This document shows positions 32,999-40,631 of a DNA stretch of 64,000 nt, one piece after another. The stretch comes from Streptomyces sp. NBC_00287. GTDB lineage: Bacteria; Actinomycetota; Actinomycetes; Streptomycetales; Streptomycetaceae. Where the stretch lies: the NCBI RefSeq assembly GCF_036173105.1, contig NZ_CP108053.1, positions 5,642,001-5,706,000 of the forward strand, given 5' to 3'. How positions within the stretch are numbered: position 1 is the first letter of the stretch; every line of letters begins with the position of its first letter. A program made the position numbers and the translations under genes. The notes below the pieces were generated by a model. The model had not been told where the DNA came from and searched no databases. It saw nothing but the letters and a program-made list of their open reading frames with translations.

Positions 32999-33220
32999 GT
33001 GGCCAAGAAGCAAGGTGCCATCGAGATCGAAGGCACTGTCGTCGAGTCTCTCCCGAACGCCATGTTCAAGGTGGAGCTCCAGAACGGCCACCAGGTCCTG
33101 GCACACATCAGCGGCAAGATGCGTATGCACTACATCCGCATCCTCCCTGACGACCGGGTCGTGGTGGAGTTGTCTCCGTACGACCTGACGCGTGGCCGGA
33201 TCGTCTACCGCTACAAGTAG
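32999..33220 (+). CDS. infA: Translation initiation factor IF-1
   Basis: IF-1 occupies the 30S A site during initiation. 73 residues, single S1/OB fold, MAKKQGAIEIEGTVVESLPN to LTRGRIVYRYK. GTG start at 32999 with GAAGGG upstream. The infA-rpmJ-rpsM-rpsK-rpoA-rplQ order is the bacterial alpha cluster. Confidence 0.97.
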   Translation: MAKKQGAIEIEGTVVESLPNAMFKVELQNGHQVLAHISGKMRMHYIRILPDDRVVVELSPYDLTRGRIVYRYK

Positions 33221-33279
33221 ATCTTGCCCGCATCCCGTTTCGGCGGGGTGGTGGCACTGACCCGGAGAACCTCAATCCC

Positions 33280-33393
33280 ATGAAGGTCAAGCCGAGCGTC
33301 AAGAAGATCTGCGACAAGTGCAGGGTGATCCGCCGTCACGGTCGGGTCATGGTCATCTGCGAGAACCCGCGCCACAAGCAGCGCCAGGGCTGA
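33280..33393 (+). CDS. rpmJ: 50S ribosomal protein L36, zinc-binding form
   Basis: The smallest ribosomal protein, 37 residues (MKVKPSVKKICDKCRVIRRH to HKQRQG). The zinc ligands Cys11, Cys14, Cys27 and His32 are all present. ATG at 33280; GGAG lies 12 nt upstream. It is 59 nt after infA. Confidence 0.95.
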   Translation: MKVKPSVKKICDKCRVIRRHGRVMVICENPRHKQRQG

Positions 33394-33585
33394 CGCACGA
33401 CCTTTCCCTCTGCATCTTGATCGCAGAGACTTCGCGCGACGCGAGCTGAATATGTTCATACGCAGGGCCCAGGCGCTTGTCGCCTGATACCCCCGGTTCG
33501 GAGGCCGGGGACCCAGTTCGTACCTGGTACGGCGGCTGGGAGCCGGTTCTGCGGAAGACCTCCGAAGATCACCAGGAGCCATTGA
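33394..33585 (+). promoter_or_regulatory. rpmJ-rpsM spacer with leader hairpin
   Basis: 192 nt without a gene. A CCCCGG/CCGGGG hairpin lies around 33491-33510, and a second GC-rich pairing may involve the GGTACGGCGGC segment. CACCAGGAGCC before rpsM is the ribosome site. A promoter could lie around 33415-33465, but no pair of hexamers is convincing. Confidence 0.35.
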
Positions 33586-33966
33586 ATGGCACGCGTTTCC
33601 GGTGTTGACATCCCGCGCGACAAGCGCGTGGAGGTCGCCCTCACCTACGTGTTCGGCATCGGCCGGACCCTCTCTCAGGCGACGCTGGCCGCGACCGGCG
33701 TCGACCCGAACACCCGTGTTCGCGACCTCTCCGAGGAGCAGCTCGTCGCGATCCGCGAGTTCGTGGACAACAACATCAAGACCGAGGGTGACCTCCGTCG
33801 CGAGATCCAGGCCGACATCCGCCGCAAGGTCGAGATCGGCTGCTACCAGGGTCTGCGTCACCGCCGTGGCCTGCCCGTCCGCGGTCAGCGCACCAGCACC
33901 AACGCCCGCACCCGCAAGGGCCCGCGTCGCGCCATCGCCGGCAAGAAGAAGCCGGGCAAGAAGTAG
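33586..33966 (+). CDS. rpsM: 30S ribosomal protein S13
   Basis: S13 contacts the P-site tRNA and the 50S subunit from the head. The 126-residue product MARVSGVDIPRDKRVEVALT ends in the Lys-rich GKKKPGKK tail. Full length; ATG at 33586 behind AGGAG. rpsK follows after 66 nt. Confidence 0.97.
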   Translation: MARVSGVDIPRDKRVEVALTYVFGIGRTLSQATLAATGVDPNTRVRDLSEEQLVAIREFVDNNIKTEGDLRREIQADIRRKVEIGCYQGLRHRRGLPVRGQRTSTNARTRKGPRRAIAGKKKPGKK

Positions 33967-34032
33967 TCCTCAGCGGACTTCGCAGTCCAGCGGTCTTCGC
34001 TGTAGGACCGACCACCTCCCGTAGGAGTACAG

Positions 34033-34437
34033 ATGCCCCCCAAGGGTCGTCAGGGCGCTGCCAAGAAGGTGCGCCGCAAGGAAAAGAAGAACGTCGCTCA
34101 CGGCCACGCGCACATCAAGAGCACGTTCAACAACACGATCGTCTCCATCACGGACCCGTCCGGCAACGTGATCTCCTGGGCCTCCGCCGGCCACGTCGGC
34201 TTCAAGGGCTCCCGGAAGTCCACGCCGTTCGCCGCGCAGATGGCCGCCGAGTCGGCTGCCCGCCGCGCTCAGGAGCACGGCATGCGCAAGGTCGACGTGT
34301 TCGTGAAGGGTCCGGGTTCGGGTCGTGAGACCGCGATCCGTTCGCTTCAGGCGACCGGTCTCGAGGTCGGCTCCATCCAGGACGTCACCCCGACCCCGCA
34401 CAACGGCTGCCGTCCGCCGAAGCGTCGTCGCGTCTGA
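34033..34437 (+). CDS. rpsK: 30S ribosomal protein S11
   Basis: S11 lies on the 30S platform near the Shine-Dalgarno helix. The 134-residue product has the basic N-terminus and the conserved C-terminus TPTPHNGCRPPKRRRV. The next gene is rpoA; rpsD (S4), which sits between rpsK and rpoA in many bacteria, is absent here. Confidence 0.97.
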   Translation: MPPKGRQGAAKKVRRKEKKNVAHGHAHIKSTFNNTIVSITDPSGNVISWASAGHVGFKGSRKSTPFAAQMAAESAARRAQEHGMRKVDVFVKGPGSGRETAIRSLQATGLEVGSIQDVTPTPHNGCRPPKRRRV

Positions 34438-34580
34438 CCTCGCTTCGCAGGGCTTTTCGGGCGGTACGGCTCTTCGGGGCGGTATCGCCCGTACCCTTGC
34501 AGTACCCGTCCCTTTTGCCGGGGACGGTTCCGTCGGGCGTCAAATAGCGGGCGTCCACGAAAGAAGGATCTGATCCACAC

Positions 34581-35603
34581 ATGCTGATCGCTCAGCGTCC
34601 CTCGTTGACCGAAGAGGTCGTCGACGAGTTCCGCTCCCGGTTCGTGATCGAGCCGCTGGAGCCGGGCTTCGGTTACACCCTCGGCAACTCCCTTCGCCGG
34701 ACCCTCCTGTCCTCCATCCCCGGTGCGGCTGTCACCAGCATCCGCATCGACGGCGTGCTGCACGAGTTCACCACCGTGCCGGGCGTCAAGGAGGACGTCA
34801 CCGACCTGATCCTCAACATCAAGCAGCTGGTCGTCTCCTCGGAGCACGACGAGCCGGTCGTGATGTACCTGCGCAAGCAGGGCCCGGGTCTGGTCACCGC
34901 CGCCGACATCGCGCCCCCGGCCGGTGTCGAGGTGCACAACCCCGACCTCGTCCTCGCCACGCTCAACGGCAAGGGCAAGCTGGAGATGGAGCTCACGGTC
35001 GAGCGTGGCCGTGGGTATGTCTCCGCCGTGCAGAACAAGCAGGTGGGCCAGGAGATCGGCCGTATCCCGGTCGACTCCATCTACTCGCCGGTTCTGAAGG
35101 TCACGTACAAGGTCGAGGCCACGCGTGTCGAGCAGCGCACCGACTTCGACAAGCTGATCGTCGACGTCGAGACCAAGCAGGCGATGCGTCCGCGTGACGC
35201 CATGGCCTCCGCCGGTAAGACGCTGGTCGAGCTGTTCGGTCTCGCCCGCGAGCTGAACATCGACGCCGAGGGCATCGACATGGGCCCGTCCCCCACGGAC
35301 GCCGCCCTTGCCGCTGATCTGGCGCTGCCGATCGAGGAGCTCGAGCTCACCGTTCGGTCGTACAACTGCCTCAAGCGTGAGGGCATCCACTCCGTGGGTG
35401 AGCTCGTCGCGCGTTCCGAGGCCGACCTCCTGGACATCCGTAACTTCGGTGCGAAGTCCATCGACGAGGTCAAGGCGAAGCTGGCCGGCATGGGCCTGGC
35501 CCTCAAGGACAGCCCGCCCGGATTCGACCCCACGGCCGCTGCCGACGCCTTCGGCGCCGACGACGACGCGGACGCGGGTTTCGTGGAGACCGAGCAGTAC
35601 TGA
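34581..35603 (+). CDS. rpoA: RNA polymerase alpha subunit
   Basis: Alpha dimerises to nucleate RNA polymerase assembly, and its C-terminal domain contacts UP elements and activators. The 340-residue product has the N-terminal assembly domain (about 1-230, EPLEPGFGYTLGNSLRRTLL), a linker, and the C-terminal domain (about 250-315) with the helix-hairpin-helix LDIRNFGAKSIDEVKAKL; an acidic tail ends ETEQY. ATG at 34581, with GAAAGAAGGA upstream. The 143-nt gap before it has GC-rich pairings but no clear promoter. Confidence 0.98.
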   Translation: MLIAQRPSLTEEVVDEFRSRFVIEPLEPGFGYTLGNSLRRTLLSSIPGAAVTSIRIDGVLHEFTTVPGVKEDVTDLILNIKQLVVSSEHDEPVVMYLRKQGPGLVTAADIAPPAGVEVHNPDLVLATLNGKGKLEMELTVERGRGYVSAVQNKQVGQEIGRIPVDSIYSPVLKVTYKVEATRVEQRTDFDKLIVDVETKQAMRPRDAMASAGKTLVELFGLARELNIDAEGIDMGPSPTDAALAADLALPIEELELTVRSYNCLKREGIHSVGELVARSEADLLDIRNFGAKSIDEVKAKLAGMGLALKDSPPGFDPTAAADAFGADDDADAGFVETEQY

Positions 35604-35699
35604 TCAGTACTTGATCGGTCGTTGCCGGTGAGCATCCGCTCATCGGGTTCCTGACCCCGGTACCTGACACGGCCGGGGCAGACACACAGGAGAAAGAAC

Positions 35700-36197
35700 A
35701 TGCCGAAGCCCACCAAGGGTGCCCGTATGGGCGGCAGCGCCGCGCACGAGAAGCTGCTCCTCGCGAACCTCGCGAAGGCGCTCTTCGAGCACGGTCGTAT
35801 CACCACCACCGAGGCGAAGGCGCGCAAGCTGCGTCCGTACGCCGAGCGTCTGGTCACCAAGGCGAAGAAGGGCGACCTTCACAACCGCCGTCAGGTGCTC
35901 CAGGTGATCACGGACAAGAGCATCGTCCACACGCTCTTCACCGAGATCGGCCCGCGCTACGAGAACCGTCCGGGTGGCTACACCCGTATCACCAAGATCG
36001 GTAACCGCCGTGGCGACAACGCGCCCATGGCTGTCATCGAGCTGGTCGAGGCGCTGACGGTTGCGCAGGAGGCTACGGGCGAGGCCGAGGCCGCCACCAA
36101 GCGCGCCGCCAAGGACGCCGAGGTTGAGCCCAAGGTTGACGTCACCAAGGCCGATGAGGCCGAGGAGACGCCTGCCGAGGAGTCCAAGGACGCGTAA
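35700..36197 (+). CDS. rplQ: 50S ribosomal protein L17 with acidic C-terminal extension
   Basis: L17 sits near the tunnel exit. The core (about 1-118: MPKPTKGARMGGSAAHEKLL to NAPMAVIELV) is followed by about 45 residues rich in Ala, Glu and Lys ending PAEESKDA. Total 165 residues, longer than E. coli L17 (127) but usual for actinobacteria. Ribosome site CAGGAGAAAG. Last gene of the alpha cluster; a terminator follows 24 nt after the stop. Confidence 0.97.
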   Translation: MPKPTKGARMGGSAAHEKLLLANLAKALFEHGRITTTEAKARKLRPYAERLVTKAKKGDLHNRRQVLQVITDKSIVHTLFTEIGPRYENRPGGYTRITKIGNRRGDNAPMAVIELVEALTVAQEATGEAEAATKRAAKDAEVEPKVDVTKADEAEETPAEESKDA

Positions 36198-36220
36198 GCG
36201 TTCTGCCCCTTGGGGCGTTG

Positions 36221-36252
36221 GCGGGTCCGTTCCTTTCGAGGGGCGGGCCCGC
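36221..36252 (+). terminator. Terminator after rplQ
   Basis: A 13-bp stem (36221-36233 and 36240-36252; three G-U pairs) followed by TTTTGTTGTT, a real T-rich tract. It ends 25 nt before the truA start, so truA is read through it or from a promoter overlapping it. Confidence 0.8.
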
Positions 36253-36276
36253 TTTTGTTGTTGAGAGGATCTCTGG

Positions 36277-37119
36277 GTGAGTGACGAAGTGCTGGCCGGG
36301 TTCGTGAGGATTCGGCTTGATCTGTCCTACGACGGTTCCGGCTTCTCCGGGTGGGCCAAGCAGGCCGGGGGGCAGCGGACCGTGCAGGCGGAGGTCGAGG
36401 GTGCGTTGCGGACCGTTACGCGGTCTTCGGAGACGTACGACCTCACCGTCGCCGGGCGGACCGATGCCGGGGTGCATGCTCGGGGGCAGGTCGCGCATGT
36501 TGATCTGCCTTTGGAGTTGTGGGGCGAGCATCGGGAGAAGCTGCTCAAGCGGCTTGCCGGGCGGCTGCCCAAGGACGTGCGGGTATGGGCGCTCACCGAG
36601 GCTCCGGAAGGGTTCAACGCGCGGTTCGCGGCTCTTTGGCGGCGCTATGTCTACCGGGTCTGCGACCGGCCTGGTGGCGTGGATCCGCTGTTGCGCAGTC
36701 ATGTGCTGTGGCATGACTGGGAGTTGGACGCCGCCGTGATGGACGCCGCCGCCAAGTCCCTTGTCGGGGAGCATGACTTCGCCGCTTATGCGAAGAAGCG
36801 CGTGGGGGCTTCGACGGTGCGCGAGATCTTCGACTTCGGGGTGCGCCGTACCGCTGACGGGGTGGTGGAGATCGAGGTCCGGGCCGATGCCTTCTGCCAC
36901 AACCAAGTGCGGTCCATGGTGGGCGCGTTGCTGTTCGTGGGGGACGGGCACCGCGGGGTGGAGTGGCCGCGGAAGGTGCTCGACGCGCGGGTGCGCGACA
37001 GTGCCGTCCATGTCGTACGGCCGTACGGGCTGACTCTGGAAGAGGTCGCCTACCCGGCCGCCGACCAGCTCGCTGAGCGGCAGCGGCAGGCGCGGCGGGT
37101 GCGGGGGCAGGTGCACTGA
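36277..37119 (+). CDS. truA: tRNA pseudouridine(38-40) synthase
   Basis: TruA isomerises uridines 38-40 in tRNA anticodon stem-loops. The 280-residue product shows RIRLDLSYDGSGFSGWAKQ and the catalytic-Asp motif GRTDAGVHARGQVAH. GTG at 36277 has GAGAGGAT about 10 nt upstream. Codon use is noticeably looser than in the ribosomal genes (many NNT codons, e.g. GTTGATCTGCCTTTG), as expected for lower expression. The truA gene next to rplQ is conserved in streptomycetes. Confidence 0.95.
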   Translation: MSDEVLAGFVRIRLDLSYDGSGFSGWAKQAGGQRTVQAEVEGALRTVTRSSETYDLTVAGRTDAGVHARGQVAHVDLPLELWGEHREKLLKRLAGRLPKDVRVWALTEAPEGFNARFAALWRRYVYRVCDRPGGVDPLLRSHVLWHDWELDAAVMDAAAKSLVGEHDFAAYAKKRVGASTVREIFDFGVRRTADGVVEIEVRADAFCHNQVRSMVGALLFVGDGHRGVEWPRKVLDARVRDSAVHVVRPYGLTLEEVAYPAADQLAERQRQARRVRGQVH

Positions 37120-37120
37120 A

Positions 37121-37147
37121 GGGGGGCCCTGCGGCGCAGGGCCCCCC
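37121..37147. terminator. Bidirectional terminator between truA and the anchored surface protein
   Basis: Perfect 12-bp stem (37121-37132 and 37136-37147) with 3-nt loop GGC, one base after the truA stop and 11 nt before the end of the convergent gene. Being symmetric, it can serve both strands. Confidence 0.8.
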
Positions 37148-37158
37148 TTCGGTTTACG

Positions 37159-38964
37159 TCAGTCCTGCGCGCGGCGGGAGCGGGTGAACCGCATCGCGGC
37201 CCAGCCCAGTCCGGCGAGCGCCGCGGCCGCCCCGGCGAGGGTGCCGATGCCCGCGGCGCCGGTCAGGGCGAGGCTGCCCGAGTCGCCCTGGGTGTCGGTG
37301 CCACCGGTGCTGTCGGAGCCGCCGGTCGTGGTGTCGGAGCTGCCGGAGGGGCTCGGCGACGGGGAAGCGGTCGCGCCCTGCTCGGTCACCTCGACGGTGA
37401 AGCGGATCCCGGCGTCGCCGGCCGTCGCGAGGACGTTGTACGTGCCCGGCTCCTGGCCCGCGACCAGCTCGGTGGCGGTGGCCTCGCCGTCGGCGTCGGT
37501 GGTCACGTTCACGGAGTCCTCGTCGCCCTCGAAGGTCGGGGCGTCGTCGGAGTTGCTCTCGACGGAGAACTCCACCTCGGTGTCCGCCGCCGCAGCGCCG
37601 TTCTTGGTCACCTTGACGGTCAGCGGGTCGGTGAAGGTGTCACCTGGCTTCGCCTGCTGGTCGTCGCCGCCCGTGATCTCGATGGCGTGGCTCGTCTGCC
37701 CGACGTGGGCGGTGAAGGTCGTCGAGACGTCACCGGAGGTGGCGCGGACCGTGAAGTCGCCTTCCTTCTCACCGGTGATGACGCTGGGGGACTGGGCGCG
37801 TCCCTGGGCGTCCGTGTACACCTGGGTCGGGGAGTCCTCCCACTTCACCCCGAGGCCGCTCGGGTCCTCCAGGGTGTAGGTCACCTTCTGGTCGGGCAGC
37901 GGCTCGCCGTTCTTGTCGCGGGCCACGACCACCATCGGGTCGGAGACATTGATCGGGAGGATGGTCTGGTCGTCGCCGGACTCCCGGGTCAGCTCGGTCA
38001 CCACCGGGACGCCGTCGGGCGACTTCCACTGGAGGACCACGCGGCCGTCGCCGCCGCGCTCGTTCCAGCCGCCCTGGCCGACGCCGGCGAGGTCCGGCGT
38101 GTTGTCGTCGAGCGGATTGTGCACCCAGAACGGGTCGTCCTTCGCCGCCGGATAGGGCGTGGTGCTGCTCAGCATGCGTACGTCGGAGGTGCGCTCGGGG
38201 TCGGCGTAGCTGGAACCGCCACCGCCGCTGCCGCCGTCGCCCTGCGCCTCCCGGAGGCCGCCGCCACCGCCACCCGCGTAGCCCGCGCCGCCACCGCCCG
38301 CCTTGGCACCGCCGTCACCACCGGCACCGCCCTGCGTGTGGTCGGCGCCGGGCTTGCCGCCCTCGACGCCGGCCGCGCCGCCCTGGCCGCCCTTCGCACC
38401 CTTGCCACCGAAGTCGTCGCCGGCGTCGCCGCCGTCGGGAGCGCCGCCGCTTCCACCCTTGCTCATGTCATGGCTGCCGTACCCGGCGCCACCGCCGCCG
38501 GCGGCGATGAACAGCGCGGAGCCGTCCGCGGCGCGGACCGCGGTGCTCGCACCGCCGTTCCCACCCCAGTTGCTCGCGCCGGCCTTGCCACCGAGCGCAT
38601 CGCCGAAGAGCTTGCCTCCGATGCGCCAGCCGCCGACCTTCACGGTCAGGTGCTCACCGGGGGTGACGTCCAGCGAGCCCCCCACATACGCGGCGTTGCC
38701 GCCGGTGGCGAACGGATTGCCGTCGCCGCCCATGCCCCAGCCGCGGAAGTCCAACTCCTCCACCCCGGCGGGGACCTGGAAGTCCACGGCTGCGCCGGAG
38801 TGGTCGAAGATCTTGCAGTGGGTGAAGCCCTCTGTCGGCTTGCACGGCTCGGTCCCGGCCGCTGCGGCCGGCCAGGCGCCCCCGACGCCCAGGCTCGCCA
38901 CCAGCAGCGCGGCCGCACCCACGGCGCGCGTGCCTTGGCGCAGCGCGGAAGAACGTCTGTTCAT
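37159..38964 (-). CDS. Sortase-anchored Gly-rich / Ig-like surface protein (LAXTG)
   Basis: A 601-residue secreted, wall-anchored protein. From ATG 38962-38964 (ribosome site GGAGGGG) it has: a signal peptide (basic MNRRSSALRQ, then an Ala/Leu core, ending near AAAAG at about 37); a domain with two Cys (EPCKPTEGFTHCKIF); a Gly-rich domain about 100-275 whose GGNGGAST/GGGGAGY/GGGGGSSY pattern recalls glycine-rich beta proteins; two tandem bacterial Ig-like (Big_1/invasin-type) domains about 310-420 and 420-520 (DKNGEPLPDQKVTYTLEDP and the repeat NGAAAADTEVEFSVES); a Ser/Thr/Pro wall-spanning linker; and LALTG at 565-569, a transmembrane helix and RSRRAQD. LALTG fits the LAXTG signal of class E sortases. 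Likely adhesin or coat protein; no enzyme motif seen. The frame is open upstream to 39048 but the inner start is better. Confidence 0.85.
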   Translation of the reverse strand: MNRRSSALRQGTRAVGAAALLVASLGVGGAWPAAAAGTEPCKPTEGFTHCKIFDHSGAAVDFQVPAGVEELDFRGWGMGGDGNPFATGGNAAYVGGSLDVTPGEHLTVKVGGWRIGGKLFGDALGGKAGASNWGGNGGASTAVRAADGSALFIAAGGGGAGYGSHDMSKGGSGGAPDGGDAGDDFGGKGAKGGQGGAAGVEGGKPGADHTQGGAGGDGGAKAGGGGAGYAGGGGGGLREAQGDGGSGGGGSSYADPERTSDVRMLSSTTPYPAAKDDPFWVHNPLDDNTPDLAGVGQGGWNERGGDGRVVLQWKSPDGVPVVTELTRESGDDQTILPINVSDPMVVVARDKNGEPLPDQKVTYTLEDPSGLGVKWEDSPTQVYTDAQGRAQSPSVITGEKEGDFTVRATSGDVSTTFTAHVGQTSHAIEITGGDDQQAKPGDTFTDPLTVKVTKNGAAAADTEVEFSVESNSDDAPTFEGDEDSVNVTTDADGEATATELVAGQEPGTYNVLATAGDAGIRFTVEVTEQGATASPSPSPSGSSDTTTGGSDSTGGTDTQGDSGSLALTGAAGIGTLAGAAAALAGLGWAAMRFTRSRRAQD

Positions 38965-39203
38965 GAACCCCTCCAGAGCAGACACAGCCCCCCCTGGGGC
39001 GTGTGAAGAGTGGTGGGGGAGGCGAGATTCCCCTGTCTCGTCCGGCATCTCGTCCAGGCCCTTGAAAAGAAGGAAGGACCGTGCGCATCATCCCCACCCG
39101 TCAACCGCTATTTTACTGTCACACCAGTCGCATTGGACACTTGAATTAAGAACGTCTTTGCGAAGCAGGGGGGTTGGGGCATTGATGCCAGTGGGGAGTC
39201 ACT
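38965..39203. promoter_or_regulatory. Divergent intergenic region, AT-rich for this genome
   Basis: 239 nt between the divergent surface-protein and deacetylase genes. The part 39105-39165 (with CTATTTTACTGTCACACC and TTGAATTAAGAACG) is markedly AT-rich against the surroundings and probably holds both promoters, but no hexamer pair could be assigned with confidence. Confidence 0.45.
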
Positions 39204-40628
39204 TTGAGTAAGGGCAGTAAGCATTCAGGTCAGGTGGGCAGACGCTCGGCATTGCGGGCCATGGGGCTCGGGGGTCTGGTCACGGTCGGCGGGATAGGGG
39301 CGCTGGCCACCGCGGACGCCGCGCCGGCCGAGGGCCTGGGGGTGCCGCCGTACGCGCCGACCGGTCGGCGGCCGCGTTATCGCCGGGCGACCTGGAGCCA
39401 GCAGTTCCAGTCGGGGCACGGCTGGACGGCGGGCGGCGCGGGGACCGCCTCGTCGGACCCGGCCGACACCGCGGTCTTCACCCGGGGCGCCTCCTCGGTC
39501 CGTGTGACCACCGCGGGCACCGGTGTGCAGTCGTACGTCCGCAAGACCGGTATGACCGCCATGGATCTGAGCGGCAAGATGATCCGGCTCATCTTCCGGG
39601 TCACGGACGCCACCCATCTCAGCAGGGTTGTCTTCTACCTCGGCAGCTCCGGGCTGAAGAACGCCTTCAGCTGGAAGGTGCACAACCATGCGAAGACCGG
39701 GGCCAATTACGTGCAGTCCGGGGAGTGGGTGACGGTCCATCTGCAGTGGGCCGACGTCACCTCGGCGTCCGGGACGTACACGCTCTCCGCGCAGGGCGAG
39801 CCGTCCGTGCGGACGGGGTTCACCGATATGTCGTTCGCGGTCTACGACGACGCGGCGGCCCCGGTGACGTACCACCTGCAGACGGTCGAGCTGGTACCCG
39901 ACACCGAGTCCGTCTTCTCCAAGGGCGTCGTGTCCATCACCTTCGACGACTCGCACAAGTCGGTCCACGATCTCGCCCGTCCGGTCATGGACCCCTTCGG
40001 CATGCCGGGGACGCTCTACAACATCGCCGATGTGATCGGCACCGGCTCTTTTGTGAACCTCGCGCAGATGCGCTCCCTGCAGGACTCCTCCGGCTGGGAG
40101 ATGGCCGGGCACTCCTATGCCAACGCGACGCACACGGCGAGTTATCCCAAGCTCACCGCTCAGCAGGTCGACGCGGATTTCGCAAAGCTGCGGGAATGGC
40201 TCGTCGGCAATGGATTCACCAGCGAGCACTTCGCCTATCCGCACGGCGCATTTCAGAACACCACCGACGGAGTGCCCGTCGATCTGCTCGCCGCGCGTCA
40301 CTTCACCACGGCCCGCTCGATCATTTCCGAGACCATCGAGAGCTACGCCCCGGCGATGCCGTATCGCCTCAAGGCACTGACCGGCATCACCGACGGGACG
40401 GGTATCGGGGGCACCGCGCTGAGCAAGGTGGTCGGCGCGGGTGGGGCGCTGGACCGCTGTGCCCGTAGCGGCAGTTGGCTGATCCTGTGTCTCCACAAGA
40501 TCGTCGCCGGTACGCCGGCGGCGAGCACCGAGATCAGCCAGGCCGGTCTCCGTACGCTGATGACGGAGATCCAGAAGCGGGAGATCGAGGTGCTCACCGT
40601 CCAGGAGGCGATGGCGTACTACAACTGA
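39204..40628 (+). CDS. Tat-exported polysaccharide deacetylase (NodB fold) with N-terminal beta domain
   Basis: A 474-residue secreted protein. The N-terminus has a twin-arginine signal (QVGRRSALRAMGLGGL, then a hydrophobic stretch and ADAAPAEG). Residues about 60-235 look like a beta-sandwich carbohydrate-binding or lectin-like domain (SQQFQSGHGWTAGG to YHLQTVELVPD). Residues about 240-470 are the NodB deacetylase domain with TFDD (246-249, catalytic and metal Asp), His303 and His310 (HSYANATH), the AYPHG motif and LCLHKI near the end. It would remove acetyl groups from an N-acetylated glycan. The start is taken as TTG at 39204, with GGGGAG six nt upstream; no better in-frame start precedes the Tat signal. 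It lies next to the convergent synthase gene, which suggests a shared polysaccharide. Confidence 0.85.
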   Translation: MSKGSKHSGQVGRRSALRAMGLGGLVTVGGIGALATADAAPAEGLGVPPYAPTGRRPRYRRATWSQQFQSGHGWTAGGAGTASSDPADTAVFTRGASSVRVTTAGTGVQSYVRKTGMTAMDLSGKMIRLIFRVTDATHLSRVVFYLGSSGLKNAFSWKVHNHAKTGANYVQSGEWVTVHLQWADVTSASGTYTLSAQGEPSVRTGFTDMSFAVYDDAAAPVTYHLQTVELVPDTESVFSKGVVSITFDDSHKSVHDLARPVMDPFGMPGTLYNIADVIGTGSFVNLAQMRSLQDSSGWEMAGHSYANATHTASYPKLTAQQVDADFAKLREWLVGNGFTSEHFAYPHGAFQNTTDGVPVDLLAARHFTTARSIISETIESYAPAMPYRLKALTGITDGTGIGGTALSKVVGAGGALDRCARSGSWLILCLHKIVAGTPAASTEISQAGLRTLMTEIQKREIEVLTVQEAMAYYN

Positions 40629-40631
40629 CCG

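Noticed and set aside
36277..37119. truA as horizontally acquired because of looser codon use
   Set aside because: The gene is in its usual place after rplQ; the codon difference is explained by lower expression than its ribosomal neighbours.
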